Positions 29,460 to 40,426 of a stretch of DNA of 64,000 bases are shown here, piece by piece. The translations under genes were made by a program, and so were the position numbers. The notes beneath the pieces were generated by a model. That model worked only from the letters and a program-made list of their open reading frames with translations, had not been told where the DNA came from and ran no database searches. Numbering within the stretch: position 1 is the stretch's first letter; every line of letters starts with the position of its first letter. Source of the DNA: Tritrichomonas musculus (taxonomy: Eukaryota > Parabasalia > Tritrichomonadida > Tritrichomonadidae); contig JAPFFF010000041.1 of assembly GCA_039105265.1 (NCBI GenBank), positions 992,001-1,056,000 on the forward strand, read 5' to 3'.

Positions 29460-32057
29460 ATTGCGGAATTGAAGAAGAATAATAAGTTAGAACAAATTGC
29501 CAAGTCTTTAATTGAAGCCAGAATATTAGAAAATTATTCACAAGAATTCATTATCAGCATAATAGACAAGTTGAATGAATTTAAAGAACAAAATGGAGAT
29601 AACATGATTATTGATACATTATTTGTGAAATACCTTATCAAATGCAACACAAATGAATCATTATTAAATGCAGTTCAAGCTTTATCAGATAGAGGAGAGT
29701 TTACTTCACAATACCAATATGCGTTAGCATTGTTTGGTTCATCCTCAGAGTTTTCGTATTTAAGATCAAAAATTTATAATCAAGCATGGAAATTGTGCTA
29801 TGAAGATGAGAAAATATTAATCGATAATAACGGAAATGAGATATCTAAAGTCATAGCGTTTTATGTTCTTAAAAAAGGTGACCAAAAATGCTTTAACAAA
29901 GATATGATAATAAACGAAAAGAGTATTAATGATAAGATTAAAACAAAATCAATAGAAAACAGAGAAGAATATAACAAAAAATACAATGAATTAAAAGCTA
30001 AATTCAATAATCTATTAATGAAAAATAGGGATTATTACCGATCATACACATTTTGGCTTTCCTATATTTCAGGACAAGAAAATGATAAATTTACGATCGA
30101 TGTTGAAAATGATCCTTACTTATTCAATGCAGCTACAAAAATATTCAGCGAAAATCCTTTAATTAAAGTTAAATATGATGTCTCAAAAATTCAATTTCCA
30201 GAGTATCTTACATTAGACATGATGTATTTGATTAGGTATCAATTAACTGCCAAAAATTTACTCAATTTTGATCCTTACTCAATTAAAATCAAAAACTTAT
30301 GCTCACTCGTTTATTTGTTATATGCTAATAGAGTAACATTGAAAGAAATAGAAAAAATTCAAAATAAAATGTCACCAAACAGTTTTGCTATTTTGATCTT
30401 AGTTTATATGAATTACATAAGCGAAAAAATTCCACAAAAAATATTTGATTCCATCATGTCAAAAGTAGATATATATGACTCAAGAAACTTTTTATTGATT
30501 CGCATTTTAAATATAGTTTACAAGAAATTCGGTTATAAATTTGAAAATGATGATAAAGAGGACTTTTTATACATTGCAAGCATAAAACTAAATGTTGATC
30601 TAAAAAAAGTAACAAATACAAGATATAGCTACACGAAAAGATTGATTTCCAAAGGATTCTTTAATGAAAATGAAAATAAACAATTGATTGAAGCGAACAA
30701 AGAAGATTTCATCAATTTCATTGAAAAATATGTGTATTTATCAAAAGGAGACAGAAAATTAACTGCAATCATAATTTTCCAAAAATACTCAAAAAATGAT
30801 AATAAAAAAATAGAATTAATTATGTGTTTAATTGACAAAAGTTATTACGATATGGCAGCAGATTCATTGATTGAATTGACACCAACTACTGAAATAATAA
30901 ATATTCTGAAAGATGAAAAAATCATAACAAAAATTAAATCATTATTATCCAATATCAAAATACAAAAGGCCGCATGTATTTTTGAAAAATTCAACTTAAA
31001 GGAATTTATTGACTTCGGAACAAAAATTAAGATTTTCTTAAATTTTTCACTTTCAAAATGTAAATATGAAATCAATAGAAAAAGACTTTTCGAAGAATCA
31101 ATGAATTTGCTTATTCAAAAAGATATGAAAAAAATTTTAATTCGAATTCGTTATATTTCAGAAAAAGGACAAGATGGAGGCGGTTTAGCTAAAGACTGGT
31201 TCACAAATGTTTCTGATGAAATTATTAAGACCAATGCATTTATCACAACACCAAATGGAACATCATTAACATTTAATCCAATTTATGATTATCAATTGAT
31301 GTATGAATTCATAGGTAAATTTATCGCTCTTACAATTACAAACAAAAAAACAATTGGATTAAAATTGTCATCTTTCATCTGGAGAAAAATAATGAATGAA
31401 AAAATAACATTAGAAGATATGAATGATTATGACAGTGAAATTTACAGGTCATTGAAATGGATATCAGAAAACGATGTAAACGACTTAATGATGACTTTTG
31501 TTGACTCTAATGATGAAGAACTTTGTGAAAATGGTAAAAATATCGAATTAACAAATGAAAATAAAGACAAATTTATCGATTTAATGATTGTGAAGAAATT
31601 AATTAAACCAAATAAAGAAGCAATTTTTAGCATAATAAAAGGTTTCAGAAGTATTATGGAGATAGATAACATTAAAATATTCAAACCTGAAGAAATCAAA
31701 GAATTGGTCAATGGAAAAGAAAGCATAGATATTGAAGACTGGAAAGAGAATACAATACATAATAATAAAGAAAAATATGACGAATTCTTCGAAATCATTT
31801 CAAAATGGTCTCAAGAAAATCTTAAGAAGTTGTTAAAATTCGTCACAGGTTTACCAATCGTTCCATTCGAAGGATTCAGATATTGGACAAAATATGAACA
31901 ATCTTTCACACTCGATTTTACAGAAAAAAGCTCAAATAGATTACCAATTTCACACACATGCTTCAACAAAATTGATATACCAATTTATCAAAGCAAAGAA
32001 ATATTTGAATCAAAACTTTTATATGCAATCGACTGCAATGACTTTGGAATTGCCTAA
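29460..32057 (+). CDS. HECT-domain E3 ubiquitin ligase, unusual start codon
   Basis: The C-terminal 340 residues are a HECT domain, which takes ubiquitin from an E2 onto its own cysteine and passes it to substrates. It contains KILIRIRYISEKGQDGGGLA at the start of the N-lobe, then TFNPIYDYQLMYEFIGKFIA, and near the C-terminus LPISHTCFNKIDIP with the active Cys about 31 residues from the end. The N-terminal 500 residues are helical without a named domain. The frame opens after TAA 29451-29453 with no ATG. ATT at 29460 (ATT GCG GAA TTG AAG) lies where ATG is expected after the initiator-like motif. The first real ATG is at 29604. Start-codon loss or an assembly error is likely. Confidence 0.88.
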   Translation: MAELKKNNKLEQIAKSLIEARILENYSQEFIISIIDKLNEFKEQNGDNMIIDTLFVKYLIKCNTNESLLNAVQALSDRGEFTSQYQYALALFGSSSEFSYLRSKIYNQAWKLCYEDEKILIDNNGNEISKVIAFYVLKKGDQKCFNKDMIINEKSINDKIKTKSIENREEYNKKYNELKAKFNNLLMKNRDYYRSYTFWLSYISGQENDKFTIDVENDPYLFNAATKIFSENPLIKVKYDVSKIQFPEYLTLDMMYLIRYQLTAKNLLNFDPYSIKIKNLCSLVYLLYANRVTLKEIEKIQNKMSPNSFAILILVYMNYISEKIPQKIFDSIMSKVDIYDSRNFLLIRILNIVYKKFGYKFENDDKEDFLYIASIKLNVDLKKVTNTRYSYTKRLISKGFFNENENKQLIEANKEDFINFIEKYVYLSKGDRKLTAIIIFQKYSKNDNKKIELIMCLIDKSYYDMAADSLIELTPTTEIINILKDEKIITKIKSLLSNIKIQKAACIFEKFNLKEFIDFGTKIKIFLNFSLSKCKYEINRKRLFEESMNLLIQKDMKKILIRIRYISEKGQDGGGLAKDWFTNVSDEIIKTNAFITTPNGTSLTFNPIYDYQLMYEFIGKFIALTITNKKTIGLKLSSFIWRKIMNEKITLEDMNDYDSEIYRSLKWISENDVNDLMMTFVDSNDEELCENGKNIELTNENKDKFIDLMIVKKLIKPNKEAIFSIIKGFRSIMEIDNIKIFKPEEIKELVNGKESIDIEDWKENTIHNNKEKYDEFFEIISKWSQENLKKLLKFVTGLPIVPFEGFRYWTKYEQSFTLDFTEKSSNRLPISHTCFNKIDIPIYQSKEIFESKLLYAIDCNDFGIA

Positions 32058-32326
32058 TTCTATATCATATGTATTAAATAAAAATATTTTACGTTATTTT
32101 TAAACTTTTAAATAATAATTTAAATGAGAGTCAATCAATATTAAAAGAACTAGAAAAAAAGTATATATAGTCATCAAAACAAAAAAAAAGGCAGATTCTG
32201 AAAATTTGCTTAAAATACGTTCTCTCATTCATTACCCAGTCTTAATGAATTTTCCTTAATGAATAATAACTTTTATATTTCATTAGAAAAAAAATATTAA
32301 GTATTTTGTTTGTTTACTGAAATCAA

Positions 32327-33649
32327 TTATATCAGTCTCCCATAAATTTCAAATGAGTCAATTTTGAGATAATTACAATTGGCCCAGTCTGGTCCAGTGA
32401 GGCGCATTCTGATGTATCTGTATTCTTTCCCGTTCGGTTGATTCATTTTGAATGTGTGAACAATATTTTGCCCATTTAGATAGGAACAGTCGAATTGCTT
32501 GTCCAATGTCTCATATGACGAGTTGTCGCTCGAACCTTCAACAACCCAGCTCCTTGGATGATGAATATTTGGAGCACATGGATAAGACCTGATGGCGTAA
32601 TCTGTTGGAATGACTTGGTGATCTTTGAAATCAAAACAAATCCAGCCGTCTTTTTGGTCCTTAGATTCAAACCGCTTTTTTTGGTCTTCAAACAAGGCAA
32701 CGTTTCGCGGTTGATAGTTTTCATAATCATTGAACACAGAAGAGGCAGTGATACTGACTTTGTTCTCAATGTTGCCGTTTGCCTCTGATCTAAGGTGCTT
32801 GATGATTCCATTCAATTCTTCCTCACTATTCACTTTAAATTCAATTCCTTTTGGTGTCGCGTTTTTGTAACGCTTTTCTATCTCTTTCGAATCACTCAAG
32901 GATTCCTTCTCGAGACGCTTTTTGAGACGATCCCAAGTAGCGGCAGTCATGTCGTTGCTGTCGAAAAGCGAGAGGAACTCTTTCATCGCCAGCGCTGAAA
33001 CATTCTCAAAGAAAACTGCTTCATACAAAATTGAGTACTTATCGTCTCTCTTGTAGAGACTGTCCGCGAATTTCAGCAGCTGGTCCTCGCTCTCGAGCTC
33101 GAGGCTCTCGCAACTCAAGATTTCAAAAAGCGTAAAAACTGAAATATTTAGAAATTCTTCTTCGTGGCTGTCACACAGTTCAAAGAAGTGAGATGAAATG
33201 AACTCAATTTCTTTCAAAAAACGGTTATGGTTAAATTCTGGGTGAATTTCGTGCTGCTGAATTTGCTTGAAAACATTGTCAATCGTGAGTTCGATACTTT
33301 CTGACTCTTCGTATTCAATCGAGTCATTCCCAAGGATTTCAATGACTTCAAGCAAAAAAGGAAGTTCACTCTCGGGAATATTATTTATTTTGAAATTAAA
33401 AAGATTGAGAATATTTGAAAAATTACCTGGAGTCTTTGTATTAACTTCAAATACGTTGAATGTAGGATCATTTGCGTGAATTCGACAGATAATTGGAGAT
33501 AAGAGATCTGAGATTAGTTGACTTGTCTTGAATTCTTGGCCATTAACAATAAATGAAAAGTCATTTGCATAAACTTGCAGTGGGATCCCTAAAATACAAG
33601 AAGGCTTTATTTGAACTTTACTTATTTGGCTCATTATAGCAAATGACAT
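32327..33649 (-). CDS. BTB-like plus F5/8-type C (discoidin) domain protein
   Basis: A 440-residue member of a large trichomonad family. The N-terminal 100 residues read like a BTB-related fold (PLQVYANDFSFIVNGQEFKT, then SDLLSPIICRIHANDPTF). Residues 100-260 are helical, BACK-like. Residues of about 300-438 form an F5/8-C domain (SITASSVFNDYENYQPRNVA, then GWICFDFKDHQVIPTDYAIR, and at the end the strand YLKIDSFEIYG). There is no signal peptide, so the discoidin-like domain is intracellular, which is typical for this family. The second ATG (33634, MSQISKVQIK) may be the true start, since an initiator-like TCATTTG precedes it. Binding partner unknown. Confidence 0.82.
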   Translation of the reverse strand: MSFAIMSQISKVQIKPSCILGIPLQVYANDFSFIVNGQEFKTSQLISDLLSPIICRIHANDPTFNVFEVNTKTPGNFSNILNLFNFKINNIPESELPFLLEVIEILGNDSIEYEESESIELTIDNVFKQIQQHEIHPEFNHNRFLKEIEFISSHFFELCDSHEEEFLNISVFTLFEILSCESLELESEDQLLKFADSLYKRDDKYSILYEAVFFENVSALAMKEFLSLFDSNDMTAATWDRLKKRLEKESLSDSKEIEKRYKNATPKGIEFKVNSEEELNGIIKHLRSEANGNIENKVSITASSVFNDYENYQPRNVALFEDQKKRFESKDQKDGWICFDFKDHQVIPTDYAIRSYPCAPNIHHPRSWVVEGSSDNSSYETLDKQFDCSYLNGQNIVHTFKMNQPNGKEYRYIRMRLTGPDWANCNYLKIDSFEIYGRLI

Positions 33650-33996
33650 GTGATATAAAAATTTATATGGATGAATTAATTAATCAATAGGAAATGATGG
33701 ATAATTTATTTTCTATATTTTCAATTTCTTTTTATATTTCAAATAACGAGAGAAGCATGGAATTGAACAAAACTAAAAATACATATTATGAATTTGTTTA
33801 AACGGCCGTTTATTTTTAAAAATTTTACAATCCACATGAATTCAAGATATTGTCAATATTTGGTTGTGATAATAAAAGTTGAATAAATTTCAATTGAAAA
33901 AATAGTGAAATCATTTCATTTGGAGTCCATTCAAATGAATGGCTTGGAATTTCTACTGAAGATTCGCCGATGTCCATCATTTTTATCTTTCAAATA
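33650..33996. other. Spacer between BTB/F5-8C gene and transposon
   Basis: No gene seen. The sequence is AT-rich up to the TA at 33995-33996 that flanks the DNA transposon. Confidence 0.5.
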
Positions 33997-35752
33997 CAGG
34001 TCGCGACATTCAAGTTGCAATTTTTTCCCGACCAAGTTGCAATTCCTCTCAATCTTGTGAATTTTTTTGAAAGGGTGTTAAATTTGTTCATTTAACATTT
34101 TGTATTATCAAAAAGTTTTTATGTACGTTTTTATCCTTTTCACGCCGACCAAGTTGCATGCGACCGTTTATTATTTTTTAAAAAATTGAATGCTTTTGCC
34201 GACCAATTTGCAGGCTAGCCGACCAAGTTGCAATTTTTTTCATTCAATTTTTTTAAAATTTAATATAAATAAATATTAATTTAGAATCTTAAATACATAA
34301 AAATATTTTTTAAAAAAAAAAGCTTTTTATTCAAGATTTGTTGAGATATTCTTATTTGAAATTTTAGCAATCTGGTCGACCAAGTTGCAAAAGCTCGCCA
34401 ACCAAGTTGCAATTATGGTTACATTTATGTAAAAAAAATATAACCACATCCATTGAATTCGCGACCAAGTTGCAACTTAATCCGACCAAGTTGCAATTCT
34501 GAAATAATATAAACTCGTATAAAAATTATTATAATTATGTAATAAATATGATTTTGTTTTCAAAAAACTTATAGATAATAAATCATGTAATTAAATTGTT
34601 TTTATTTTGAAGAATAATTGATTTAAAAAGTTTTTTCCCATTCATTTTTCAATATCACTTTTTAAGCGATCAACGGTGCAACTTAAATTATTGAACAAAT
34701 ATGGATTTTCAATATTTATAATTGAATGAACTAAATTCAATCGTATCGCATTGTTCGTTTGGAATTTTGCAGTTTCTATTCCAACACCGCCAATTATTTA
34801 AAAAATCATCGATTTTAATTGTGCAATCATTATTATCAGCATAATAATCTTCAAAAATATTTAATAATAATATTTCATTTTTATTTTTGATCTGAGAAGA
34901 GCGGAAATATTGTAGAACATTTTGGGAATGAAGGAGTAGTTGTAAAAAGAAATTACATAGCAATATCTCGCTTTATGATTTTTATCATCAATATTATAAA
35001 TTCCTTTAAATGCTTGAAAATCAACAGATAATTGGCTTTGGTGTACTTGATTTTGCAAAGCTCTTAATAAAGCTTTAGGCGTCGACATATTGATTTTTTC
35101 CTTCTATTTTGGATAATGTTTAATATACCAAAAAATTGAAATAAAATTCTTAACTTTTTGAATTCATCGCCGACCAAAATGCAATTTTTTTTTTGTTGAA
35201 TTGGTATGAAAGTACATCTTCATTTATTTTTTTAAAAAAATAAAAACAATGAATAACGAGTTGGAATATAAAAAAAGGTTTTTTCATCATTTTTATCTAA
35301 ATTTGATAAATTGTATTAGCCCTTCGGCGGTTTTGTAAAATACGGCTATTTTGTCGTTCATTGAATAGTTTATTTTACAAAATTTCTACGGCACACGGCA
35401 AAAGTGCAACTTTTTGAATACTTTACATAAAAAAATCTTCAATTACGGCATACGGCCGAAAGGGATAAAATTGTATACTGATATTCTGTGAATTTAGTTG
35501 AAATAAAAGCAACAACTATTTTTTCCTGATTTTTAAAAACGAAATCTAATAATCATAATAATTATAAAATATTTAAAAAAAAATATTAATAATCTCATAA
35601 GATATTTGAACGGGAAATTGATTGCAATTAGGTCGGCGAAAAGGTGTCAAAAGTTACGTTAAAAAAATTGAATGTTTCAGAAAAAGTGAAACAAATTGAG
35701 AGGGATATGCAACTTGGTCGGGAAAAAATTGCAACTTGAATGTCGCGACCTG
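33997..35752. mobile_element. DNA transposon with 45-bp perfect terminal inverted repeats, TA-flanked
   Basis: The first 45 bases (CAGGTCGCGACATTCAAGTT and on to 34041) recur exactly inverted at 35708-35752, with TA on both outer sides. A TA target duplication and a CAG start fit the Tc1/mariner superfamily. Inside, a 13-14 base motif close to CGACCAAGTTGCAA recurs about ten times, mostly in one orientation within 34,010-34,500. A nested inverted repeat (CCCTTCGGCGG at 35320 against CCGAAAGGG near 35464) suggests a second small insertion. A broken ORF of unknown type is the only coding trace, so the element is non-autonomous today. Transposase identity cannot be assigned. Confidence 0.8.
34709..35088 (-). 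pseudogene. Broken ORF inside the TA-flanked transposon
   Basis: A frame opening at ATG 35088 (MSTPKALLRALQNQ) ends at about 34861 and continues in another frame (EILLLNIFEDYYAD to NWRCWNRNCKIPN) to about 34709. A frameshift near 34880 separates the two parts. The short W..WNRNC segment near the end might be a zinc or nucleic-acid-binding remnant. No DDE motif is recognisable. Confidence 0.35.
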
Positions 35753-35935
35753 TAAAAAAACAATTTTAAATATGGGCCAAGAATAGATGAAATCAATTTT
35801 CTAAAATTAGCATGATAAATAAAATGTTTATTACCCAAAATTTACAAAACAAATAATCAAAAAAGTTGAAATAACACTACAGGCAAAATCCAAAACATAC
35901 AAAAACATCAATTTTTTTTTCTCTCATTCATTTAA

Positions 35936-36925
35936 CTAATTTTTCATATCATTAAAAGATACCAATTCAGTTGATTTGCTTATTTCATTGTTATACAATT
36001 GTACATCTTTGAACCAATTCAATCTAAGTGCCTTTTCAACGGTTATCCTGTCAGATTGCTCTTTTTCGAGCATCTGACAAACGCAGTTCCAAGCGTCGTC
36101 AGACACGGGAATGTCCGGCCTTTCGAGCTCGTTATTTTCAATACTTTCTAAAATTCGTGATCTGTCATACAATCTGCTTCTCTCAAAATTGAATGGAAAC
36201 TTTTTGAATAGAAGATAAAACGAACAAATTCCAAGACTCCAAATGTCAGCTTCGTAATCGTGGCACTCGTTATAAAGAACTTCTGGAGCCATATATGGAA
36301 CTGTTCCTCTGCATTGGCATGAACTTTTGTTGATTATTTCAGCAAATTCAAAATCTGTTAATAATATTGTTGGTGGCGATGTAGATTTCATTAAAAAGTT
36401 TTCTAATTTTATGTCATTATGTACAATTTTTTTGTTTTTTAAGGATTGTAAAATCTTAAGCATTTGGTAAATAATATAGCAAATATCTTTTTCTGTTATT
36501 TGATCTTTTTTGGTAATGAATTCATGAAGATCAGAATCTTCATAATAATATGATACTAAGAATTTGTAATTTTCATTGTTGTAAGGTAAATCAAAATGAT
36601 CAATAAATTGAATAAAATTGGGATCATTGGAAAGACGATCAATTACTTTTAATTCTTCTTGTATTCGAAATTTTTCATATTCGGTTTCGTTTGGAATTGA
36701 TTTTATTACAAAGCGTTGCTTTGAATCTTTGTCATTTTCATTATTGGAGTTATAAGCAATAAAAATTGGGCATAAAGAGCATAAATTAAGTCGATCTGAA
36801 AAATAATATGGGATATTTTTATGCTTGCACGAATCATTTAATTGATTGAGTTCCTCTTTCTTTAATTCATCTGAACTATCAGAACTTTCCTCCCTTTCTA
36901 TATGGTTTGAGGCTGAATTCCCCAT
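35936..36925 (-). CDS. Protein kinase with N-myristoylation-type start
   Basis: A 329-residue kinase. The start MGNSASNH fits an N-myristoylation signal (Gly2, Ser6), so it is probably membrane-attached. The kinase domain (about 40-315) has the ATP-anchoring Lys in RFVIKSIP (K75), a catalytic loop with HND instead of HRD (169-171, Asp kept), DFE instead of DFG (191-193, metal-binding Asp kept), and GTVPYMAPEVLY to 218 with DIWSLGICSFYLLF. The glycine loop is not obvious. Catalytic residues remain, so activity is likely. The group is closest to CAMK/STE-like kinases; substrates are unknown. Confidence 0.83.
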   Translation of the reverse strand: MGNSASNHIEREESSDSSDELKKEELNQLNDSCKHKNIPYYFSDRLNLCSLCPIFIAYNSNNENDKDSKQRFVIKSIPNETEYEKFRIQEELKVIDRLSNDPNFIQFIDHFDLPYNNENYKFLVSYYYEDSDLHEFITKKDQITEKDICYIIYQMLKILQSLKNKKIVHNDIKLENFLMKSTSPPTILLTDFEFAEIINKSSCQCRGTVPYMAPEVLYNECHDYEADIWSLGICSFYLLFKKFPFNFERSRLYDRSRILESIENNELERPDIPVSDDAWNCVCQMLEKEQSDRITVEKALRLNWFKDVQLYNNEISKSTELVSFNDMKN

Positions 36926-37305
36926 TTAAATTATTGAATTTAAATTAAATCACATTCCTTGAATCATATTTGTTTATCTCGCTTGAAAGATAAGTTATCA
37001 AAAATGACAAAGAATATTGCTCTCAAAATTGAAAGATAATTATTTTCAATGTTTTCAAAATTGAAAAATTATTTTAACATCAATACAAAAATTAAATTAA
37101 TTATTTAATATCAAATTCAATTTTATTTGATGAATTTTCATAAACAACAAAAGGCATAATTATGAATTCTCCTTCTAATTTGATTATTTTAAATTTACTA
37201 CTAACTTAAAAAACACTTTCTGAAAGATTTGTTATATATTATTCATAATATAAACAAAAATCTTCAGTGTGTTGAAATACACATAATATGAAACCTTTTC
37301 TTAAT
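36926..37305. other. AT-rich spacer
   Basis: No gene or repeat recognised between the kinase start and the stop of the ankyrin/LRR gene. Confidence 0.5.
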
Positions 37306-39158
37306 TTAAGTCCTTATTATTTCAACATTTTGATTGAGGTCTATTCGACTTACATCAAGTGATGAAGGAATTGTAATTGTTTCCAAAGCTGAACATCCTG
37401 TGAAAGCATGTTCTCCAATAAAACTTACAGATGATGAAATTTCTATTTGTTTTAATGAAACGCATTCTGTGAATGCATACGATCCAATTTTAATTAAAGA
37501 TGAAGGAATAGTTATTTCATTCAAAGAAGAGCACTTCTCAAAAACATTATCACCTATAGTTATCACTGATGAAGGTAATACAATCCTCATCAGTGATGAA
37601 CATCCTTTGAATGCAAAATTTCCAATTGATGTTACAGATGATTGAATAGATATTTCCGTAAGCGAGGAGCAGCCATGAAATGAGTAATCGCCAATTGAAG
37701 TTACAGAAAAAGGAAGTGAAATTTTATATAGAGACAAACATTCAAAAAATGCACAATGTCCAATTGAAGTAACAGAAGATGGAATAACAACATTTTTTAA
37801 TGACGCACATTGATAAAAAGTATCTTCATTAATTACAGTTAGCGTATCAGGGAGTATAATTTCTTTTAGGCAATAACATTTTTTAAAGCATCCTTTTTCT
37901 ATTTTAATTTCTTTTTGTGATAATAATAAATTAACAATATCTTGATGATTTTTTCTTGCTGCTAAATATAAAGCTGTAACATGAGAAAAAAAAATTGAAA
38001 TAAAACTCTTTTATAAATAATAATAAAAAATAAAACAGTGTTCATTAATAATATGGCATTGATATCAATCTTTTTGTGCTTCAAATAAAGATCAACAAGT
38101 TTAAAATAATTGTATTCACATAAATAAAAAAATGTATTTTCATGCTTCAATGCATCTTGAATAAAATTATGATTGAAAAAGTGAATGATATTAGCAGAAG
38201 TATTCATTTCTGATTTATTTGTTTGAGTAAGTAGATTATTTTCTATATATTCTGCTATATTATTATGATGGCATTTGATTGCTTCATAAAGACACTTTTC
38301 ATACGAACGTTTTGGAGGAGAAATTTGATATTTTTCAAGAAGATGAATCATTTCAGCATTGTTTGAATGAATTGCATATAACCATATTGAAGGCTTTAAT
38401 TCAACATTATTCATTATTAAATAATGAAAAATTTGAACTGATCCGAAAAATGCTGCATATTCAATTAATGTTGTTTCTTTGTTCTTGATTAAAAATGAAT
38501 TGGTTTCAAAAATCGATTGATCTATTTGGCTTGAAAGCGGATAATTGAATTTATTGACAAAAATAATGAATTCATTGATCGAATCCTTTCGAATTAATGA
38601 GCATATAAACGAATGATTTTCTCCTTCATGGCGATATGCATCGAAATTACTGAAAATTGGATTAATCATAACACTTTTTGCCATTTTTATGTCTAACATA
38701 AACAAGTCATTGAATTGCTTGATTTCTGGATAAAAAAAATGTCTGAAATAATTGCATTTGCTTTCAGTTCTGTAAATTATATTGTCACTAATTTCTTTAT
38801 CTATTTGGATTATTTTACTATCAAAAAGATAAAGAAGAATTATTTTGTTGTTTTTAAAAATATTGTAAATCTCATAATTTGAAAAAATGTGATTGATTTT
38901 GGCTGAAAAACAATTTAGAATTTGTTTGATCTTTTTAATAAAATCTATATTTCTATGATGATTGTCTGATATTCTTGATAAAATTATGAGAAAATATTCA
39001 AATTCTTCTTTATGAGAGCAATATTCTTGCTGATAAATCAAATTAATTAATTCTTCAAATTTTAATTCTTCATCATTTGTGTCTTCTAAAAAAGAATGAA
39101 GCATTGCATAAAGATCTTTTATTTTTGCAACATATTGTTGAATTTCCATTTGATCCAT
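37306..39158 (-). CDS. Ankyrin (DUF3447-type) plus BspA-like LRR protein, interrupted by a 76-nt insert
   Basis: From ATG 39158 or 39149 (MEIQQYVAKIKDLYAMLHSF) the protein has the helical N-terminus of trichomonad DUF3447 ankyrin proteins. Degenerate ankyrin repeats follow (IEYAAFFGSVQIFHYLIMNN; KLVDLYLKHKKIDINA). At about 38054-37978 the frame is broken by AT-rich sequence. It resumes exactly where the next ankyrin repeat should start (VTALYLAARKNHQDIVNLLL). It then changes to about six LRR_5 repeats with the SSVTSIG..AF.GCSSL pattern, ending at 37306. The combination of ankyrin and LRR_5 suggests a scaffold that binds other proteins in the cytosol. The insert may be an unusual intron or a disabling insertion. 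Confidence 0.7.
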
Positions 39159-39320
39159 AAAATGTATAAATAATATTTTCATACAACATGTCATATTCGT
39201 TAGTAATAATTCATTTTTTAAGGAGAAGTATATCTTCAATGTACTTCATATGTATAAAGATCTTTAATTTACTGACTTTATTCAAAAATATTGATAATAG
39301 AAAAAAGAATATTGAACTTT

Positions 39321-40270
39321 TTAAGGAGAAGTATAAGTTGAAATGTTGTTGATGATATATTCTTCAGTCTTCATATCATTAATTCCGAGGTAATCATTGC
39401 CATCAGTATATCTATCATAATTTTCAATGATGATTTTATCATTTCTTTTGATTTCTTCGATGTATGAGTTTGACAATGGATCATCGATGATGATTGTGAA
39501 AGGTTCCTCATTGTTACTAAATTCTTCAAGAGTTTGAATGAGATAATTGTAAATAAATAAATCTCCAACATCTGCATGGCTTGTTGTGAATGGATTATTT
39601 TCTTTTATATTCTTTTGGATTTCAACCAAGAGTTCTTCAACTGTCGTGAACTTTCCTCCAAGAGTTCCTGTGAATTTCTGGGATTTTGATTTTGGCTGTT
39701 TTTGATTTTAATAATTCTCTCTTTAAATCTTCCTTTGAATCACAGTGTAATGAGATTGATCTTGCCTTTGGTGAGACAGTTCCGCAAACAATAACTTCTG
39801 CTTTATGATATCCACAGTGATCGCTGTTGAAGGTTATTATAACAATTTCCATGAAGTGAGGAATGATGAGTGTGCAAAATTTCATTGTTCCTTCTGTTTC
39901 ACAAACTGCACAAGTTGTCGGGAATTCCATGATATGACCATCTTTGTAAGCAAAAATAGAATCGATTCTGTCAAATGATTCATGTCCAATTTCATAGTTT
40001 TCTTGATTTCTTTTTTCTTTTATTTCAATTGATTCGTCGTTTTCTTTTGTTCTTTCATAATATGTGATTTCAATTTTATCATCATTTTCAGGTGAATTTG
40101 GACATTCAATGAAACCGTTTCCAGAGGGGTCATCATATCAAACAATTGAAAAATTCTTATCAAAAACTTTTGCTGCATTGAATGAATATGAAAATAAAGA
40201 TTTCTTAATTCAATTTGAAAAATGTATCAATGGTTCTGTTGAATTCGATTTAATTCTTGATGATCCCTAA
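39321..40270 (-). pseudogene. ZPR1 zinc-finger protein pseudogene, 5' truncated, with an inverted segment
   Basis: ZPR1 proteins bind eEF1A and have two zinc-finger/ZPR1 halves. On the minus strand a linker (ITYYERTKEN near 40050) leads into the second finger (EFPTTCAVCETEGTMKF) and then FNSDHCGYHKAEVI, where Ser replaces an expected Cys zinc ligand. After a 1-nt frameshift at about 39640 come GGKFTTVEELL and TIIIDDPLSNSYI. The last piece of the first half (IEKFLSKTFAALNEYENKDF to VEFDLILDDP) is present but on the plus strand, at 40135-40270. The matching DDPSGNGFIE continues on the minus strand at about 40090-40127. A small inversion therefore occurred. The first zinc finger is lost. Confidence 0.8.
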
Positions 40271-40426
40271 ATTTATTAGTATAAATATACTTCATATTAT
40301 ACAAATGAAGAACCACTAATTTGTACCTTTTTTGAAATTAGAATAAAAAAATCAAACAATTAAAAAAGAAGAACAACTAATTTGGTCTTTCGTTTATAAC
40401 TAAAATTTTAATAAAATTTTGGAAGA

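Noticed and set aside
37960-38060. Canonical trichomonad spliceosomal intron in the ankyrin gene
   Set aside because: No GTATGT 5' site and no ACTAAC-ACACAG 3' element is present; kept only as an unexplained insert.
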